Positions 1-10,890 of a DNA stretch of 64,000 nt are shown piece after piece. The notes beneath the pieces are model-generated. The model had not been told where the DNA came from and did not search any database. It saw only the letters and a list, made by a program, of their open reading frames with translations. The DNA lies in assembly GCA_029718625.1 (NCBI GenBank), contig CM056378.1, forward strand, positions 62,457,027 through 62,521,026, written 5' to 3'. Made by a program: the position numbers and the translations under genes. Origin of the DNA: Synaphobranchus kaupii. Its lineage: Eukaryota; Chordata; Actinopteri; Anguilliformes; Synaphobranchidae. The number at the start of each line of letters is the position of its first letter. Position 1 is the first letter of the stretch.

Positions 1-17
1 CTGACCCTATAAATGGT

Positions 18-200
18 GTGTTATTACAGACTGTACAGTGGTGTGTCAGGGCTAACGACACTGGTGGGTCAGTGATGACTGTACAGTGGTGTGTCAGTGC
101 TAACAGTATCAGTAGTGTGTCAGTACTGACCGTGCGATTAGTGTGTCAGTGTGGACCATATCAGTGGTGTGTCAGTGCTGAATGCATCAGTGGTAACACA
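18..200. repeat. degenerate minisatellite (GTGTGTCAGTGCTAAC type)
   Basis: About six diverged units of roughly 25-32 bp share CAGTGGTGTGTCAGTGCT. Short blocks of the same repeat recur at 10165-10232, 12815-12856 and 13558-13587, with transposons between them, which suggests one array broken up by insertions. The open frames across it are by-products of the repeat. Confidence 0.75.
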
Positions 201-505
201 AAATGGCGCCGCGGATGGCAGCCTCGGTACTGCGCTCTCTGGTACTTTTTCTGTTTTTGTTTATTTGTTCAGTTTTCAGCTCTCCCTCTCTGATCACATT
301 CACCAGGGAGGATCTTTTGAACATTCGACAATTCACTTGTCAAACTATTTCACCGTCTTTCACCCAACCGGAAAGTTTTACAGAGCTTTTAGTCGGAGGA
401 GCAGCAGCTCTCTATGGGATTTGCCGGAGACGCTGAAGGGGGAAGCGAGCTGGAGCGCTCGTTAAACTGCGACAGCGGGGATTTCGAACTGCGCTCCCGT
501 CTATA

Positions 506-1540
506 CATCTGGCGAATGTCCGCTCTCTGGCCAACAAGATGGATGAACTTCTGCTTCTCAACAGAACAAACCCAGACTTTTACAGATCCGCCGCCCTGTG
601 CTTCACTGAAACCTGGCTTGGTGAGCACATCCCGGATAGCTCACTCCATCTGCTGGGCTTCCAACTCCTCCGAGCGCACCGCGTAACGGAGCTAACGGGG
701 AAAACGAGGGGAAGCGGAATCTGCTTCTACATAAACGAAGGTTGGTGTACAGATGTCACAGTGTTGAAGAAATCATGCAGCCCTCACCTAGAAACCCTTT
801 TTATTGACTGTAAACCGTTTTATTCACCGCGGGAGTTCTCCTCCTTTATTCTGGTCGCTGTTTACATCCCACCTCAGGCCTGTGTTAGTGAGGCATTACA
901 ACACCTGGCTGACCAGATAACTTCCACGGAGCACAAACATCCAGACTCCCTGCTCATTGTTCTTGGGGACTTTAACAGAGCAAACCTCAGCCACGAACTG
1001 CCAAAATACAGACAGCACATTAAGTGTCCCACCAGGGACAAAAACACACTGGACCACTGCTACACCACATTTAAAGGACGCCTATCGCTCTGTCCCCCGT
1101 GCAGCTTTGGGACTCTCTGATCACTGTCTGGTTCATCTTCTCCCGACTTACAGGCAGAAACTAAAATCTGCTAAGCCTGTGGTCAAGACTGTGAGGAGAT
1201 GGACCAACGAGGCAAAGCTGGAGTTACAGGCCTGCTTTGACTGCACTGATTGGAGTGTTTCTGAGGCTGCTGCTAAAGACCTGGACGATCTCACTGACAC
1301 TGTGACATCTTACATCAGTTTTTGCGAGAACATGTGTGTGCCGACTAAAACCTTCTGCACATACAACAACAATAAACCCTGGTTTACTGCAAAACTCAGG
1401 CAGCTTCGTCAGGCCAAGGAGGAAGCCTACAGAAGTGGGGACAGGATCCTGTACAACCAGGCCAGAAACACACTGACAAAGGAGATCAGAGTAGCTAAGA
1501 GGAGCTACACTGAAAACCTGCGTCAGTGTGGAGAAGCCTG
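506..1540 (+). pseudogene. LINE apurinic-type endonuclease domain (frameshifted)
   Basis: The frame at 539-1120 shows LCFTETWL, VAVYIPPQA and VLGDFN, the order expected of an APE-type endonuclease that nicks the target for retrotransposition. At about 1080-1100 the frame shifts by one, and LSDHCLVHLLP (the SDH motif with its catalytic His) continues in the frame of 957-1610. The following segment, rich in Arg and Lys, links to the reverse transcriptase. A second frameshift occurs near 1545. Confidence 0.85.
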
Positions 1541-1741
1541 CAGGATATCACCAACTACAGGAGACCATCCCCCCACACTGTGGAGAACCTTCAACTGGCC
1601 GACGACCTGAACGTGTTTTACTGCAGGTTTGATGAGCCCACATTCACACCCCACACCCGCCTCCGACATCAAACAACCAACTGCACCCCCTGCCACCCCC
1701 TCACACCCCTCCCCCACTGACCCCCCCACCTGCACTCAGGA

Positions 1742-3151
1742 TCTGTGAAGAGGATGTGAGTCAGCTCTTCCAGAGACAGAAGACCAGGAAGGGCACCAGG
1801 CCCAGATGGCGTGTCACCCTCCTGCCTGAAAGTCTGTGCGGACCAGCTGGCCCCCACATCTTCACGCAGATCTTCAACAGATCACTGGAGCTGTGTGAAG
1901 TCCCCTCCTGCTTCAAAAACTCCACAATCATCCCCGGTCCCGAAGAAACCCTCTATCACAGGATTAAATGACTACAGGCCCGTCGCCCTGACGTCTGTGG
2001 TCATGAAATCCTTCGAGAGACTAGTGTTGACCCACCTGAAGGACATCACAGGCCCCCTGCTGGACCCCCTGCAGTTTGCCTACCGGGCAAACAGGTCAGT
2101 GGATGATGCAGTCAACACGGGACTGCACTACATCCTGCAACACCTCGACTCCCCAGGGACATATGTGAGGATCCTGTTTGTGGACTTCAGCTCGGCGTTC
2201 AACACCATCATCCCAGAAATCCTCTGCTCCAAACTCACCCAGCTCACTGTACCAGCCCCCACCTGTCAGTGGATCACAGACTTCCTGACAGACCGGAGGC
2301 AGCAGGTGAGGCTGGGGAACATCACATCCAGCACCCGGACAATCAGCACTGGCGCCCCCCAGGGATGTGTGCTCTCCCCTCTGCTCTTCTCCCTCTACAC
2401 CAATGACTGCACCTCAGGAGACCCGTCTGTTAAACTCCTGAAGTTTGCAGATGACACAACGGTCATCGGTCTCATCCGGGATGGTGACGAGTCTGCATAC
2501 AGACAGGAGGTTGAACAGCTGGCCCTCTGGTGTGGTCAGAACAACCTGGAGCTGAACAAACTCAAAACTGTGGAGATGACAGTGGACTTCAGGAGGAGCC
2601 CCCCAACACTGCCCCCCCCTCACCATACTCAACAGCACTGTGTCTGCTGTGGAAACCTTCAGGTTTCTGGGATCCACAATCTCCCAGGACCTAAAGTGGA
2701 CGCCCAACATAGTCACACTCATCAAAAAGGCCCAGCAAAGGTTGTACTTCCTGCGCCAGCTCAGGACGTTCAACCTGCCTCAGGAGCTGCTGATCCAGTT
2801 CTACTCTGCAATAATCCAGTCTGTTCTCTGCACATCCATCACTGTCTGGTTTGGATCGGCCACCAAACAGGACAGGAACAGACTACAACGGACAGTCAGG
2901 ACTGCAGAAAAAATCATTGGTGCCAACCTGCCCTCCATCCAGGACTTATACATCTCCAGAGTCAGGAAACGGGCAGGAAACATCACTGCAGACCCATCAC
3001 ACCCTGGACACAACCTGTTCCAACTTCTCCCCTCTGGTAGGCGCTACAGAGCACTGTACGCCAAAACAACCAGACACAAGAACAGCTTCTTTCCGCAGGC
3101 CGTCACTCTGATGAACACTAAAATCAGTCATACAACAATCCCTGTGCAATA
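1742..3151 (+). pseudogene. LINE reverse transcriptase domain and C-terminal region (frameshifted)
   Basis: After another frameshift near 1800, the frame at 1811-3040 gives NDYRPVALTSVVMKSFERLV, LQFAYRANRSVDDAV, FVDFSSAFNTI (first catalytic Asp), GAPQGCVLSPLLFSLYTND and FADDTTVIG (catalytic Asp pair). Near 2630 it shifts again, and the C-terminal region (FLGSTISQDLKW, LRQLRTFNLP) continues in the frame that ends at 3152. The FADDT and C-terminal motifs are typical of L2/Rex1-like fish LINEs. Catalytic residues remain but at least four frameshifts silence it. Confidence 0.88.
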
Positions 3152-3617
3152 AACATGTAACACCAAAAATCCACTGTACCTATTTATTCTAAATTATAAT
3201 TTGTAGTTTAACTGCAGGTTTTCTTTTAACATGTACATATCATCATTGTCAATATAATCTAAGCACATTGTATATACTGTATATTGTATACATCCATATA
3301 CTGTCAGATAACCCAACTCACTACCTCATGTATATAATGTAACCTGTTGCATTAATAATTCCATATTTATTCCAGCATCTTTGCACTCTGCACCATTGCA
3401 CTATTGTCTTTTGTTTACAATTTCAGTGTTGTTGTTTTTAAATATATATATATTTATATCTGTACATAGTAGTTAAATGTTTATGTTTACCTTTGTTCAG
3501 CTTTGTTGTCCTTGTTTTTAGCTGTATGTCTATTCTGGGTATGTACATTGAGAGCAACGAAAAACCGGAGGGCAACCGTGGATAGGGACAAGGGGTAGCC
3601 TAATAATGAACGCAAAC

Positions 3618-5134
3618 CAGGGCCGGAGTGGGACTCATTTTCAGCCCGGGAGTTTCATGTCTCAGAGCAGCCCACTTTGGACCGGGGGGGTGGGGGGGTT
3701 CCACAATGAAAAATAGACCATTTTTGCTCTTTTGATTTTTATTATCCATTTTTTAAAATATAGAACAATTATAAGTTATATACAAGAGATAATTAGTAAA
3801 ACAGGTATGTATAGTGGTGATATTGGAACCAATTGTCTGGACCTTTTAGATTTTGCATACACTGTGGTACAGATCTACCTGTGCTGTCCACAGCAGGGAT
3901 CCTTCTGGGCTCATGGCTTGGTCCTGGCACTGCCTCATCAATGACTTGGCCTAACAGCAGACTCTGCTCTGTCACTTAAAACATAATAATAATAATAATA
4001 ATAATAATAAAGAATAATACCTTTCATGGCCTAATACTAATGTACAACTTCAATAAGTTGGCTAATGCTGTGCAAATAAAGCATATTGTCCTAACGTTCG
4101 GTATTTAATGTCTGGGAAAGTAATAAAGCCACATTTATCAGGTGTCCTCAATATGAAATCGTTATCGAATCACGTACAATATATGACTCACTGGAATAAT
4201 GTTAACACTGACTATATTAATAAAAACTGCTGTTAACTATTGTTTTTGAACGTTAAGAAGTCACCGTTATCATAAGGCCTTTAAATTGCTGTTTTAGTCA
4301 TCGTTTTTCTAATTTAGTAAATAACACTCTTAACTTGGCAGATGCCCAGAAAGATATAAAACGTCTATTCATGATGATTAACTAACGTTAGCTCTCTGAA
4401 TGCAACATTTAAATCTCCAGTAAGTTATCAAGTTAAACTAACTTAATTTGGCTGTTAACTTTTGCTAGATAGCTAACGTTACCTCACAGTTGAAGGGTGA
4501 CATTAGACGTAAAATAAATAAAAAGTTAATAACCTTAACAAGTAGGCTATGTTAGCAAACGTTAGCTAAGTTTGCTACATCTAAAACAGTGTTACTTAAT
4601 AATTTACTTATTATAATACCTTTCATGGCCTAATAATAATAATAAACAAGAATAATCATTTCCAACACAATTAACCCCCCCCCCCCCCCCCTCGCTAAAA
4701 AAAAATCCTGGCTGCTCAGAAACTATATAGCAAAATGCCTTTCACATATTAGATGATCCCATAACCATTTTGCATTTATCAAAGCAGTTATTCGTAAATA
4801 CGTCAGTCATGCTTTAAAATTCCTTGACAATAAACTTTAATTGTGGTTTGCATGCAATGATATTGTGCTTTACACGCCTATGACATCTTAACACTATAAG
4901 CTACCTTTCTCATCATCAGCTGCGTTTACGTTTTTGTTAGAAATACATCGGTTAATTTGGCACATTTGGCCGCTTCTTCTTCCATTGCCTTTCTTTTTTT
5001 ATCCTAGCCTTTTCTGCTCCTCCTTTTCTTATTTTATTCTCCATTTTAGCATCTTCGTCTGGCACAAACCAACCCAAAAACCAGCGGCCCACCGGGATTC
5101 TTCCCGATTCTTCCGATTAGCCACTCCGGCATTG
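3618..5134. mobile_element. non-autonomous hAT element, copy 1
   Basis: Terminal repeats CAGGGCCGGAGTGG (left) and CAATGCCGGAGTGG (right, reverse complement) are flanked by an exact 8-bp target duplication, ACGCAAAC, at 3610-3617 and 5135-5142. An 8-bp duplication and CAGGG ends are hAT hallmarks. No transposase is visible. The interior has an AAT microsatellite near 3983-4010 and a C-run near 4675-4692. The second copy is at 53661-55513; about 570 bp at 4130-4705 here is absent from that copy. Confidence 0.9.
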
Positions 5135-6417
5135 ACGCAAACCCATAGTTATTCCAGGATATCGCATTCTGCAGAAATATAGCCCAGCTATAATTACAAA
5201 ATGAGCTGGAATTCTGAGAGCAAGTTGCAAGTATATTAGATATCTTCGCAGGGCTCGAAATGAACTTTTTTACTTGGTAGCACTGGTGCTCCCAACTTCA
5301 AAAAGTTAGGAGCACCAGCAAAAATTTAGGAGCACCCACCAAAATGGAAGGAGCACCAACAATATATGTAATATATATTTATTTATTTTATTGATAAAAA
5401 ACGACAATATAACAGTACGGTGAAAGTAGCCTTAAAAACGCATGGTAGGCCACCACTGGGGCTTTACGCAATATCCTGGGGCCAGGATTTAAAATTTGGT
5501 TGCAAACGCACTGTTCAGTGGCGTCTCCTGAGCTGAAAATGGGGGGGGGGGGGGGGGGCGGAAAACTTCCCTTTAAACTGATTATTGGTCTTAATCATTT
5601 TTCAATCAGTTTCCTTGATTAACAATAGGCTACATCAGCGTTTAATTCACCAATTACTCAATGCCATCAAATGTAGCCGGTTCTCCTCAATTAGGCTATT
5701 AAGCAAGTAATAAAATTATTTTAACTTCCGTCGCAAAATTGTGCACATTTTAATCAACATTATAATTGTGGATACATGTGCTCTTCGTTCTCCGCACTCT
5801 TAATTCCGAAAATATTCATGGAAATTAAACTATCTTAAAGTTCAGCTTTTGTTGGATTATTTTTTTATTGCAGGTTGTGCTAAATAAAAAAAATAATCTA
5901 ACAAAAGCTGAGCTTTAAGATCGTTTAATTTCCATGAATATTTTCGGAATTAAAGGGTAAGTTCGCTATTTTGGACCTTGGACCCTATTTGCGGTCCGTC
6001 TTCCATGAACCTGACCCATGAAGTCCATTTTTTCGCTGATCGGTCCAGTATTGAGTTCGGTACAGATTTCCTGTAGGCTCTCACTGGGCTACAATGGAAG
6101 TGAACGGGGCAATCAGAAATGTTCGATAAATGTGCTTTCATGTACAATAAATGAGACGGGAAGCTCAGGGTGTATTGTTACCGGTCTCAGTATGCTCTCC
6201 TGTGAAATGTATCTCAATCCGAACATTTTTACGTGCTTGGCATGGCTTGGAAGTAAGCATTTCTCTGTTGCTTGTTTGCGCTGCACTCGCGGAGTACTAT
6301 GTGTCGGGGGTAGGGGAGCGGGAAGGTGTGCCGGCCGTTTACGAAACTATCTAGCTGAGCAGTCTGCGTTTGCTTACCTGCAGCAACGTAGGCTACAATT
6401 TCCACAAAAAAACTTGG

Positions 6418-6777
6418 ATGATGGATGACTATAATGATTACGAAGACGAAGAATTCGATTTTGACTTTGACGTTACTGGCTACAGATTTGAGCCAGAATA
6501 CACGGACACGGAACTACAAGAGATGGATGATAAGAGAGCAAGAGAAGAGAGAGAGGCTGAAGTTGCGCAGGTAATGTTATCCGAAGTCGCTGCCGAGGCT
6601 AGACCAAGAATTTCGGGGGACTTTTGGTGTTCTTGCAAGAGGTGCAAGCAGATGCCCAGAGAGGAGGAAAGTTTGTGTTGTAGGGAGTGGGATCTGTTGC
6701 TACCGAATGCCATTGAAAACCTGGATGTATCCGTGGATGACACTGGATCATCTCCATTGATTACCATTACACTATGA
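6418..6777 (+). CDS. acidic protein with P2X7 C-tail-like cysteine domain
   Basis: A 119-codon frame. The first 30 residues are very acidic and aromatic (DYEDEEFDFDFDV), and residues 31-60 are a charged helix rich in Glu and Arg. Residues 68-91 read DFWCSCKRCKQMPREEESLC followed by CREW, with Cys at 71, 73, 76, 87 and 88. That CxC-x2-C ... MPxxEExxCC arrangement is the zinc-binding core of the P2X7 intracellular domain (P2RX7_C), which also occurs in many fish transposon-linked proteins. I chose the ATG at 6418; an upstream Met at 6370 is in frame but precedes a possible splice acceptor (TTGCTTACCTGCAG). Copy 1 is intact, whereas copy 2 has two nonsense codons in the Cys core. The function in the element is unknown. 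Confidence 0.72.
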   Translation: MMDDYNDYEDEEFDFDFDVTGYRFEPEYTDTELQEMDDKRAREEREAEVAQVMLSEVAAEARPRISGDFWCSCKRCKQMPREEESLCCREWDLLLPNAIENLDVSVDDTGSSPLITITL

Positions 6778-7016
6778 CTGCCAACAGATATGTGATAGAT
6801 GAGAACTTTGGACAGGACACCATGCGTCAAGCATTTGTAAATAAAACATTATAGAATTGTAAAAAGTTATAGTTGATGAACGTTTCCGACAGTTTTGTTA
6901 CAAGAAAACAACTTATGTCAAGCTCGGATTTTGTTAGTTGGTATTGAGTGCTGGGTCAGAGGACGCGCTCCAAAAAAATAAAAATGTTAGTAACGTTATA
7001 GCTAAATATAACTTAC

Positions 7017-7315
7017 CTCCGCTCCGGTGCTTGATAGTGCTGCAGGTCCGACACGAGGAACAGAGCTGTGTTCTTTAGAAACCAGTGTTTTGCTTCTGAT
7101 TTGCGGTTACAGAAATCAGTAGCGTCGAAATGCGCTCCACAAACTCGCGAGTCTGCCAAACGGAGTTGATTGACTGGAGTGTTTATGTCGATCCGTAAGA
7201 CAACCAGCCAAAGTCTCAATCTTTCTGGGTCAGAGAACGGGAGCCTGTGAAAACTGGTATTTGAGCGTCCAGACATTTTATTCCCACAACCGGGGACTGC
7301 ACATTCGCGCACCAT
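7017..7315 (-). CDS. THAP-domain exon of a Kolobok-like transposase
   Basis: Starts MVRECAVPGCGNKMSG and shows the C2CH zinc module: Cys5, Cys10, Cys59 and His62, with FHRLPF and Trp36 between, followed by HFDATDF. THAP domains bind transposon ends; in Kolobok and P elements they form the N-terminus of the transposase. The exon ends at a consensus 5' splice site (GAG then GTAAGT) at 7016-7015, so it was meant to be spliced to a catalytic exon that this short element lacks. It is on the strand opposite the 6418-6777 gene. Confidence in THAP is high; its role here is inferred. Confidence 0.85.
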
Positions 7316-8135
7316 TGCTGTGATGAATTATTACAAATGATGATTACAAAAACTGCGTTACAAATATTTCTGCTGTAGGCTACTAGCTAGTAAACTCCAA
7401 CGGGAGGTCAGGATTTGTGATCAACTGCTTTTCAAGTGGCCCCCCCTCTCTACAACGTAGCTAGACTGCGGAAGTTTACAGTGCGAGGTAGTGCGGTCGG
7501 AGAAATAGTTCTGTTTCAAATGGAACTGTTGTTTCAACGTTCGGTTTGCGTTTGCGATAGCCTACATTTCACAGGAGAGCATACTGAGACCGTAAGAATA
7601 CACACTGAGCTATAAAAGCACATTTATCGTTGTTTTTCCATAACATTTCTGATTGCCCCGTTCACTCCATTGTAGCCCAGTGAGAGCCTACAGGAAATCT
7701 GTACCGAACTCAATACTGGACCGATCAGCGAAAAAATGGACTTCATGGGTCAGGTTCATGGAAGACGGACCGCAAATAGGGTCCAAGGTCCAAAATAGCG
7801 AACTTACCCTTTAATAGTGCAGAGAACGAAGAGCACATGTATCCACAATTATAATGTTGACAATAATAATAATTATAATAATGTTGCACAATTTTGCGAT
7901 GCAAGTTAAAATAATTGTATTACTTGCCTAATAGCCTAATTGAGGAGAACTGGCTACATTTGATGGCATTGAGTAATTGGTGAATTAAACGCTGATGTAG
8001 CCTACTGTTAATCAAGGAAACTGATTGAAAAATGATTAAGACCAATAATCAGTTTAAAGGTAAATTTTCCGCCCCTCCAATTTTCAGCTCAGGAGCCGCC
8101 ACTGGCACTGTTACCTGCTATCTCCGTCCCACAGG

Positions 8136-8324
8136 CTAGTGCATTGCGCCGTTGTCATACTTAAGCCATTCGAAGTCCTTCAGCCACTCTCTCCGAAAAG
8201 TGTACGCCTTCTTCGCTGCTGGTGTACCCACGTCGCCATCGCCAACTGTTTCAGCAGCCACGGCGACTACATCTGTTACGTTTTTAGTAACGTTACTAAA
8301 AAATGCCGTAATCGTTCGCTTCAT
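8136..8324 (-). pseudogene. hAT transposase N-terminal exon fragment
   Basis: A 62-codon frame starting MKRTITAFFS and ending in AYTFRREWLKDFEWLKYDNG, followed by AMH and a stop. In fish hAT transposases (the type annotated as zinc finger protein 862-like) this FxxEWL...PWLxYD block directly precedes a Cys-x2-Cys finger; here the frame stops just where those cysteines should start, so the copy is broken. It lies inside the 5249-8766 element near its right end, reading inward as a 5' exon should. The resemblance is from family knowledge and was not aligned. Confidence 0.65.
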
Positions 8325-10220
8325 ATTGTTAGCTTTCGATAACGCTAGCTAACGTTACCAATTTAGCTAGTTAGGTAACGTTAATAAATTGATAATAAAC
8401 TTTTGTCTTCAGGTAACATTAGTTAACGCGTTAGCTCTCTGTGTCACGTAACAGTGGAGTGCCGTGAAAGGGAGTGATTGAAGGCTAATCTTAACCAATC
8501 TAAAATCAGCATTAAAGGTAAGAACGTCAAGCTCACGTTTGATTGGTTAGAATGGTCACTGTCAGCTCACAAGGCACATACTGAGTGTACTAACTAGCGA
8601 ATGTACTGAGAAAGGGACGTTCGACTGGGGGAAAAGAAGAAAAAAAAAAAGGTTGCACCAGAACCATTATTTGCACTCGCACAAATGCTCCCAATTATAT
8701 TTCGAGGTCGCATAGATTAAATTTCGGGAGCATATGCGACCAAAGCGGTCGCAATTTCGAGCCCTGCTTCGCCTTTCTTACCAACTCGTAGCCTACGGCT
8801 AAACATCCCTCATTTCACAACGTTAGGCAAGTGTATATTTGCTGATGTGTCTTGATGGAGATATTGAATTTATGCCATCATATTAATTTATTGTATTTAT
8901 GCCATAACATTTACATATAATGTAAATTAGTCACATTCTCAGTTCTTGCAGCAAAAACCTAGATTTTTTTTATAGGTTTTTTAATTTTTTTATTGGCTTG
9001 TTAGAAACGTGAGAAATTTCTGCATAACACGTTAGCCTACTTTATTTCCAAATTTCTCCGTTTTGGGCATTCACTGCCGAAACCCACAACATTTCAAAGA
9101 AGAGTGTAAAACTGTGTAGGCATTATTTTTTTTGAGGGGGGGGGGGGGGGGGGGCGGGCATAGTCCTTTTCCTTAAAGAGTAAGTACACCCTAGATCACT
9201 TTTTTTGTTGTTGCTGTAAACGTGTTTATATGCCTTCCTTATAATTAAACTTATTCATGCATTCCGTTATTTTAATTCTGAAATATTGTATATCATATGA
9301 AACTGTAGAAAAGCCTGCCGTCCTGTTCAACTCTCCACCTAATTAGTCCACTAAAATATGTTTCTAAAAATATTTGAGGTGACAAGTAGGCCATGCAGTT
9401 ACTGAATCTTGATTCATATTTGATGTGTAACGTCTAGTTTAACAGTTTGATCCGAGTTATACAAAATAATTGGTATAATACAATGTACGTTAATTTATGC
9501 AAATGACCATGGACACAGCTCCTCCGCCCCCACCCCTCTCCCTCGCTCACCCACAAAGTATTTTTCAAAATTGTGTAGTAGGCAGAGACAGGCTGAGACA
9601 GTGGGTGTACTCAGTGGCAATCAAGCAACAAAAAAGGCCACGAGGGAATTTGAAGCCATTTCCAACGCGTGCCCTTTTTTGTTGTTCGCTTGCCACTACA
9701 TTTTGTTGAAAAACTGTGTGGCTTCCAAGTTCCTAATTCCCTGCAGCTAAAGACCTAAAGCCTTTTTGTCGTGAACAGTTATAGCCAGCGTTAATACTTC
9801 TTGTGGTTCAGGTAGGCCTAATAGCCCTATAGCCTTTGTTTAGATATCCGAAGTTCCAAAGCAGCCATAATTTTGTTCAGAAAATATGTTGCTTTTATTA
9901 ATAAAACGTCTTTGAAAAACAGTTTGTTGATATTCAAGAATCTCAGCCAATGGTAGGCTAGTGGACAATGTCATGGTGCTGAAAGATAGTTTTATCTGTC
10001 ATATGGATGCCGGTAGCCTTTAAACCAATAAGTAGGGTCGCACATTTAATAATAGCCTACTAGAACGCCCCTGGTTTTTTAGATGGGATTTCCCAGGAAA
10101 CCCGGTAGCAAGGTGTTATAATCCCGGGTTTAAAAATAGCAAATTTTAGGAAAAATAATAAACACTTGTGCTGACTGCATCAGTGGTACGTCAGTGCTGA
10201 TCGTATCAGTGGTATGTCAG

Positions 10221-10330
10221 TGCTGCGTCAATCATAAATAGAAGTTCTAATATTGTGTTCTAATCACACGGTGTGACCATACGCTTCAGGGACAACTCTA
10301 GCGCTGTACCACCCGTGTGACCATATGCAC
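10221..10330. repeat. interspersed repeat, first copy
   Basis: The stretch with TCAATCATAAATAGAAGTTC and the GTGTGACC blocks matches 40673-40775 with scattered differences. The family is unknown. Confidence 0.7.
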
Positions 10331-10890
10331 AAAAACGTTAACACAACAGTCAAAAGCCATGTGCTTATAAGGGAATGACTCCTGCGCAACTAAAAAATAA
10401 CTTCACTTTACCTGTGTTTATTATCATTTTCGGAAACAAGGTAACAAAGATTATATGTTTTGAGACCGGTTACTAGGCTGGTTTCAATGTTAGAGAGGTG
10501 GGACAAAAGGAACAAAATTATTTATTTATTATTTCGTTCTAACCGGTTCAGGAATGTTATGCTGCAGGAGGAACAAAACAGAAACATTAAAATTCAGATT
10601 CTGCTTGGAACAAACAAAAGAAAGACTAGGCAAGCCTAGCTCAGCCCGGACGCCTGTATGCAGCCAGAGGAGAACATTTGACAATGCACGGCGGATATTG
10701 TTCTGGAGCATGCATGTTGGCCTGCATACTGGTGCGACCCGCAAATAGCCTACATATGTTGTCTTTTATGTGGGTGGTTTAGGTCTGATTGGTTGTTTGT
10801 AATGAACGATTATTTTGCTGACGCCTTTTTACCGTAATTTAGGCATGGTGACCCCTGTTTTTAACCCTTTGGCGCGTACCATCATAAATA

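Larger units (their letters stand above)
200..3575 (+). mobile_element. L2/CR1-group LINE (non-LTR retrotransposon), near full-length but decayed
   Basis: Begins with a GC-rich leader at ATGGCGCCGCGG and ends in an AT-rich 3' region with GAGAGCAACGAAAAACC. It encodes an endonuclease and a reverse transcriptase in the plus direction, detailed in the next two entries. Frameshifts break the reading frame several times, so this copy cannot make the full protein. No clear target duplication was seen. Rex1 or another L2-related clade is possible; a phylogeny is needed to decide. Confidence 0.85.
5954..7810. mobile_element. TTAA-inserting (Kolobok-like) element, copy 1, with THAP and P2X7-C-like genes
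   Basis: Flanked by TTAA at 5950-5953 and 7811-7814, with terminal inverted repeats of about 250 bp starting AGGGTAAGTTCGC. TTAA duplications are made by Kolobok and piggyBac elements; a THAP domain points to Kolobok. The 1857-bp element carries a THAP exon (minus) and an acidic, cysteine-containing small gene (plus), but no DDE catalytic domain, so it would need a transposase supplied elsewhere. Copy 2 at 59975-61834 is almost identical, which indicates recent movement. Confidence 0.87.
5516..8104. mobile_element. hAT foldback MITE, split by a TTAA element
   Basis: Long inverted arms of about 350 bp start with CAGTGGCG (left) and CAGTGGCGGCTCCTGAGCTG (right, reverse complement). An exact 8-bp target duplication GCACTGTT lies at 5508-5515 and 8105-8112. 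The arms meet at a short loop near 5869-5885. The right arm is interrupted at a TTAA by the 5954-7810 element. Without that insertion the MITE would be about 730 bp. A G-run follows the left end at about 5542-5560. Confidence 0.9.
5249..8766. mobile_element. hAT-like element with 5-bp target duplication, CAGGGCTCGAAAT ends
   Basis: Perfect 13-bp terminal inverted repeats CAGGGCTCGAAAT are flanked by CTTCG at 5244-5248 and 8767-8771. The 5-bp duplication differs from the usual 8 bp of hAT and resembles the hAT5 group. The interior keeps a hAT-type N-terminal coding exon (8136-8324, minus). It is interrupted by the hAT foldback at 5516-8104. Confidence 0.8.

Noticed and set aside
18..465. Overlapping frames at the left edge that could look like a secreted protein (FLFLFICSVF segment)
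   Set aside because: They cross the minisatellite and the LINE leader; this GC-rich leader is usual for L2-type LINEs.
5950..6428. Open frames in the terminal repeats of the TTAA elements, repeated at 59971-60455 and 61653-61838
   Set aside because: They lie in terminal inverted repeats and recur only because the repeats do.
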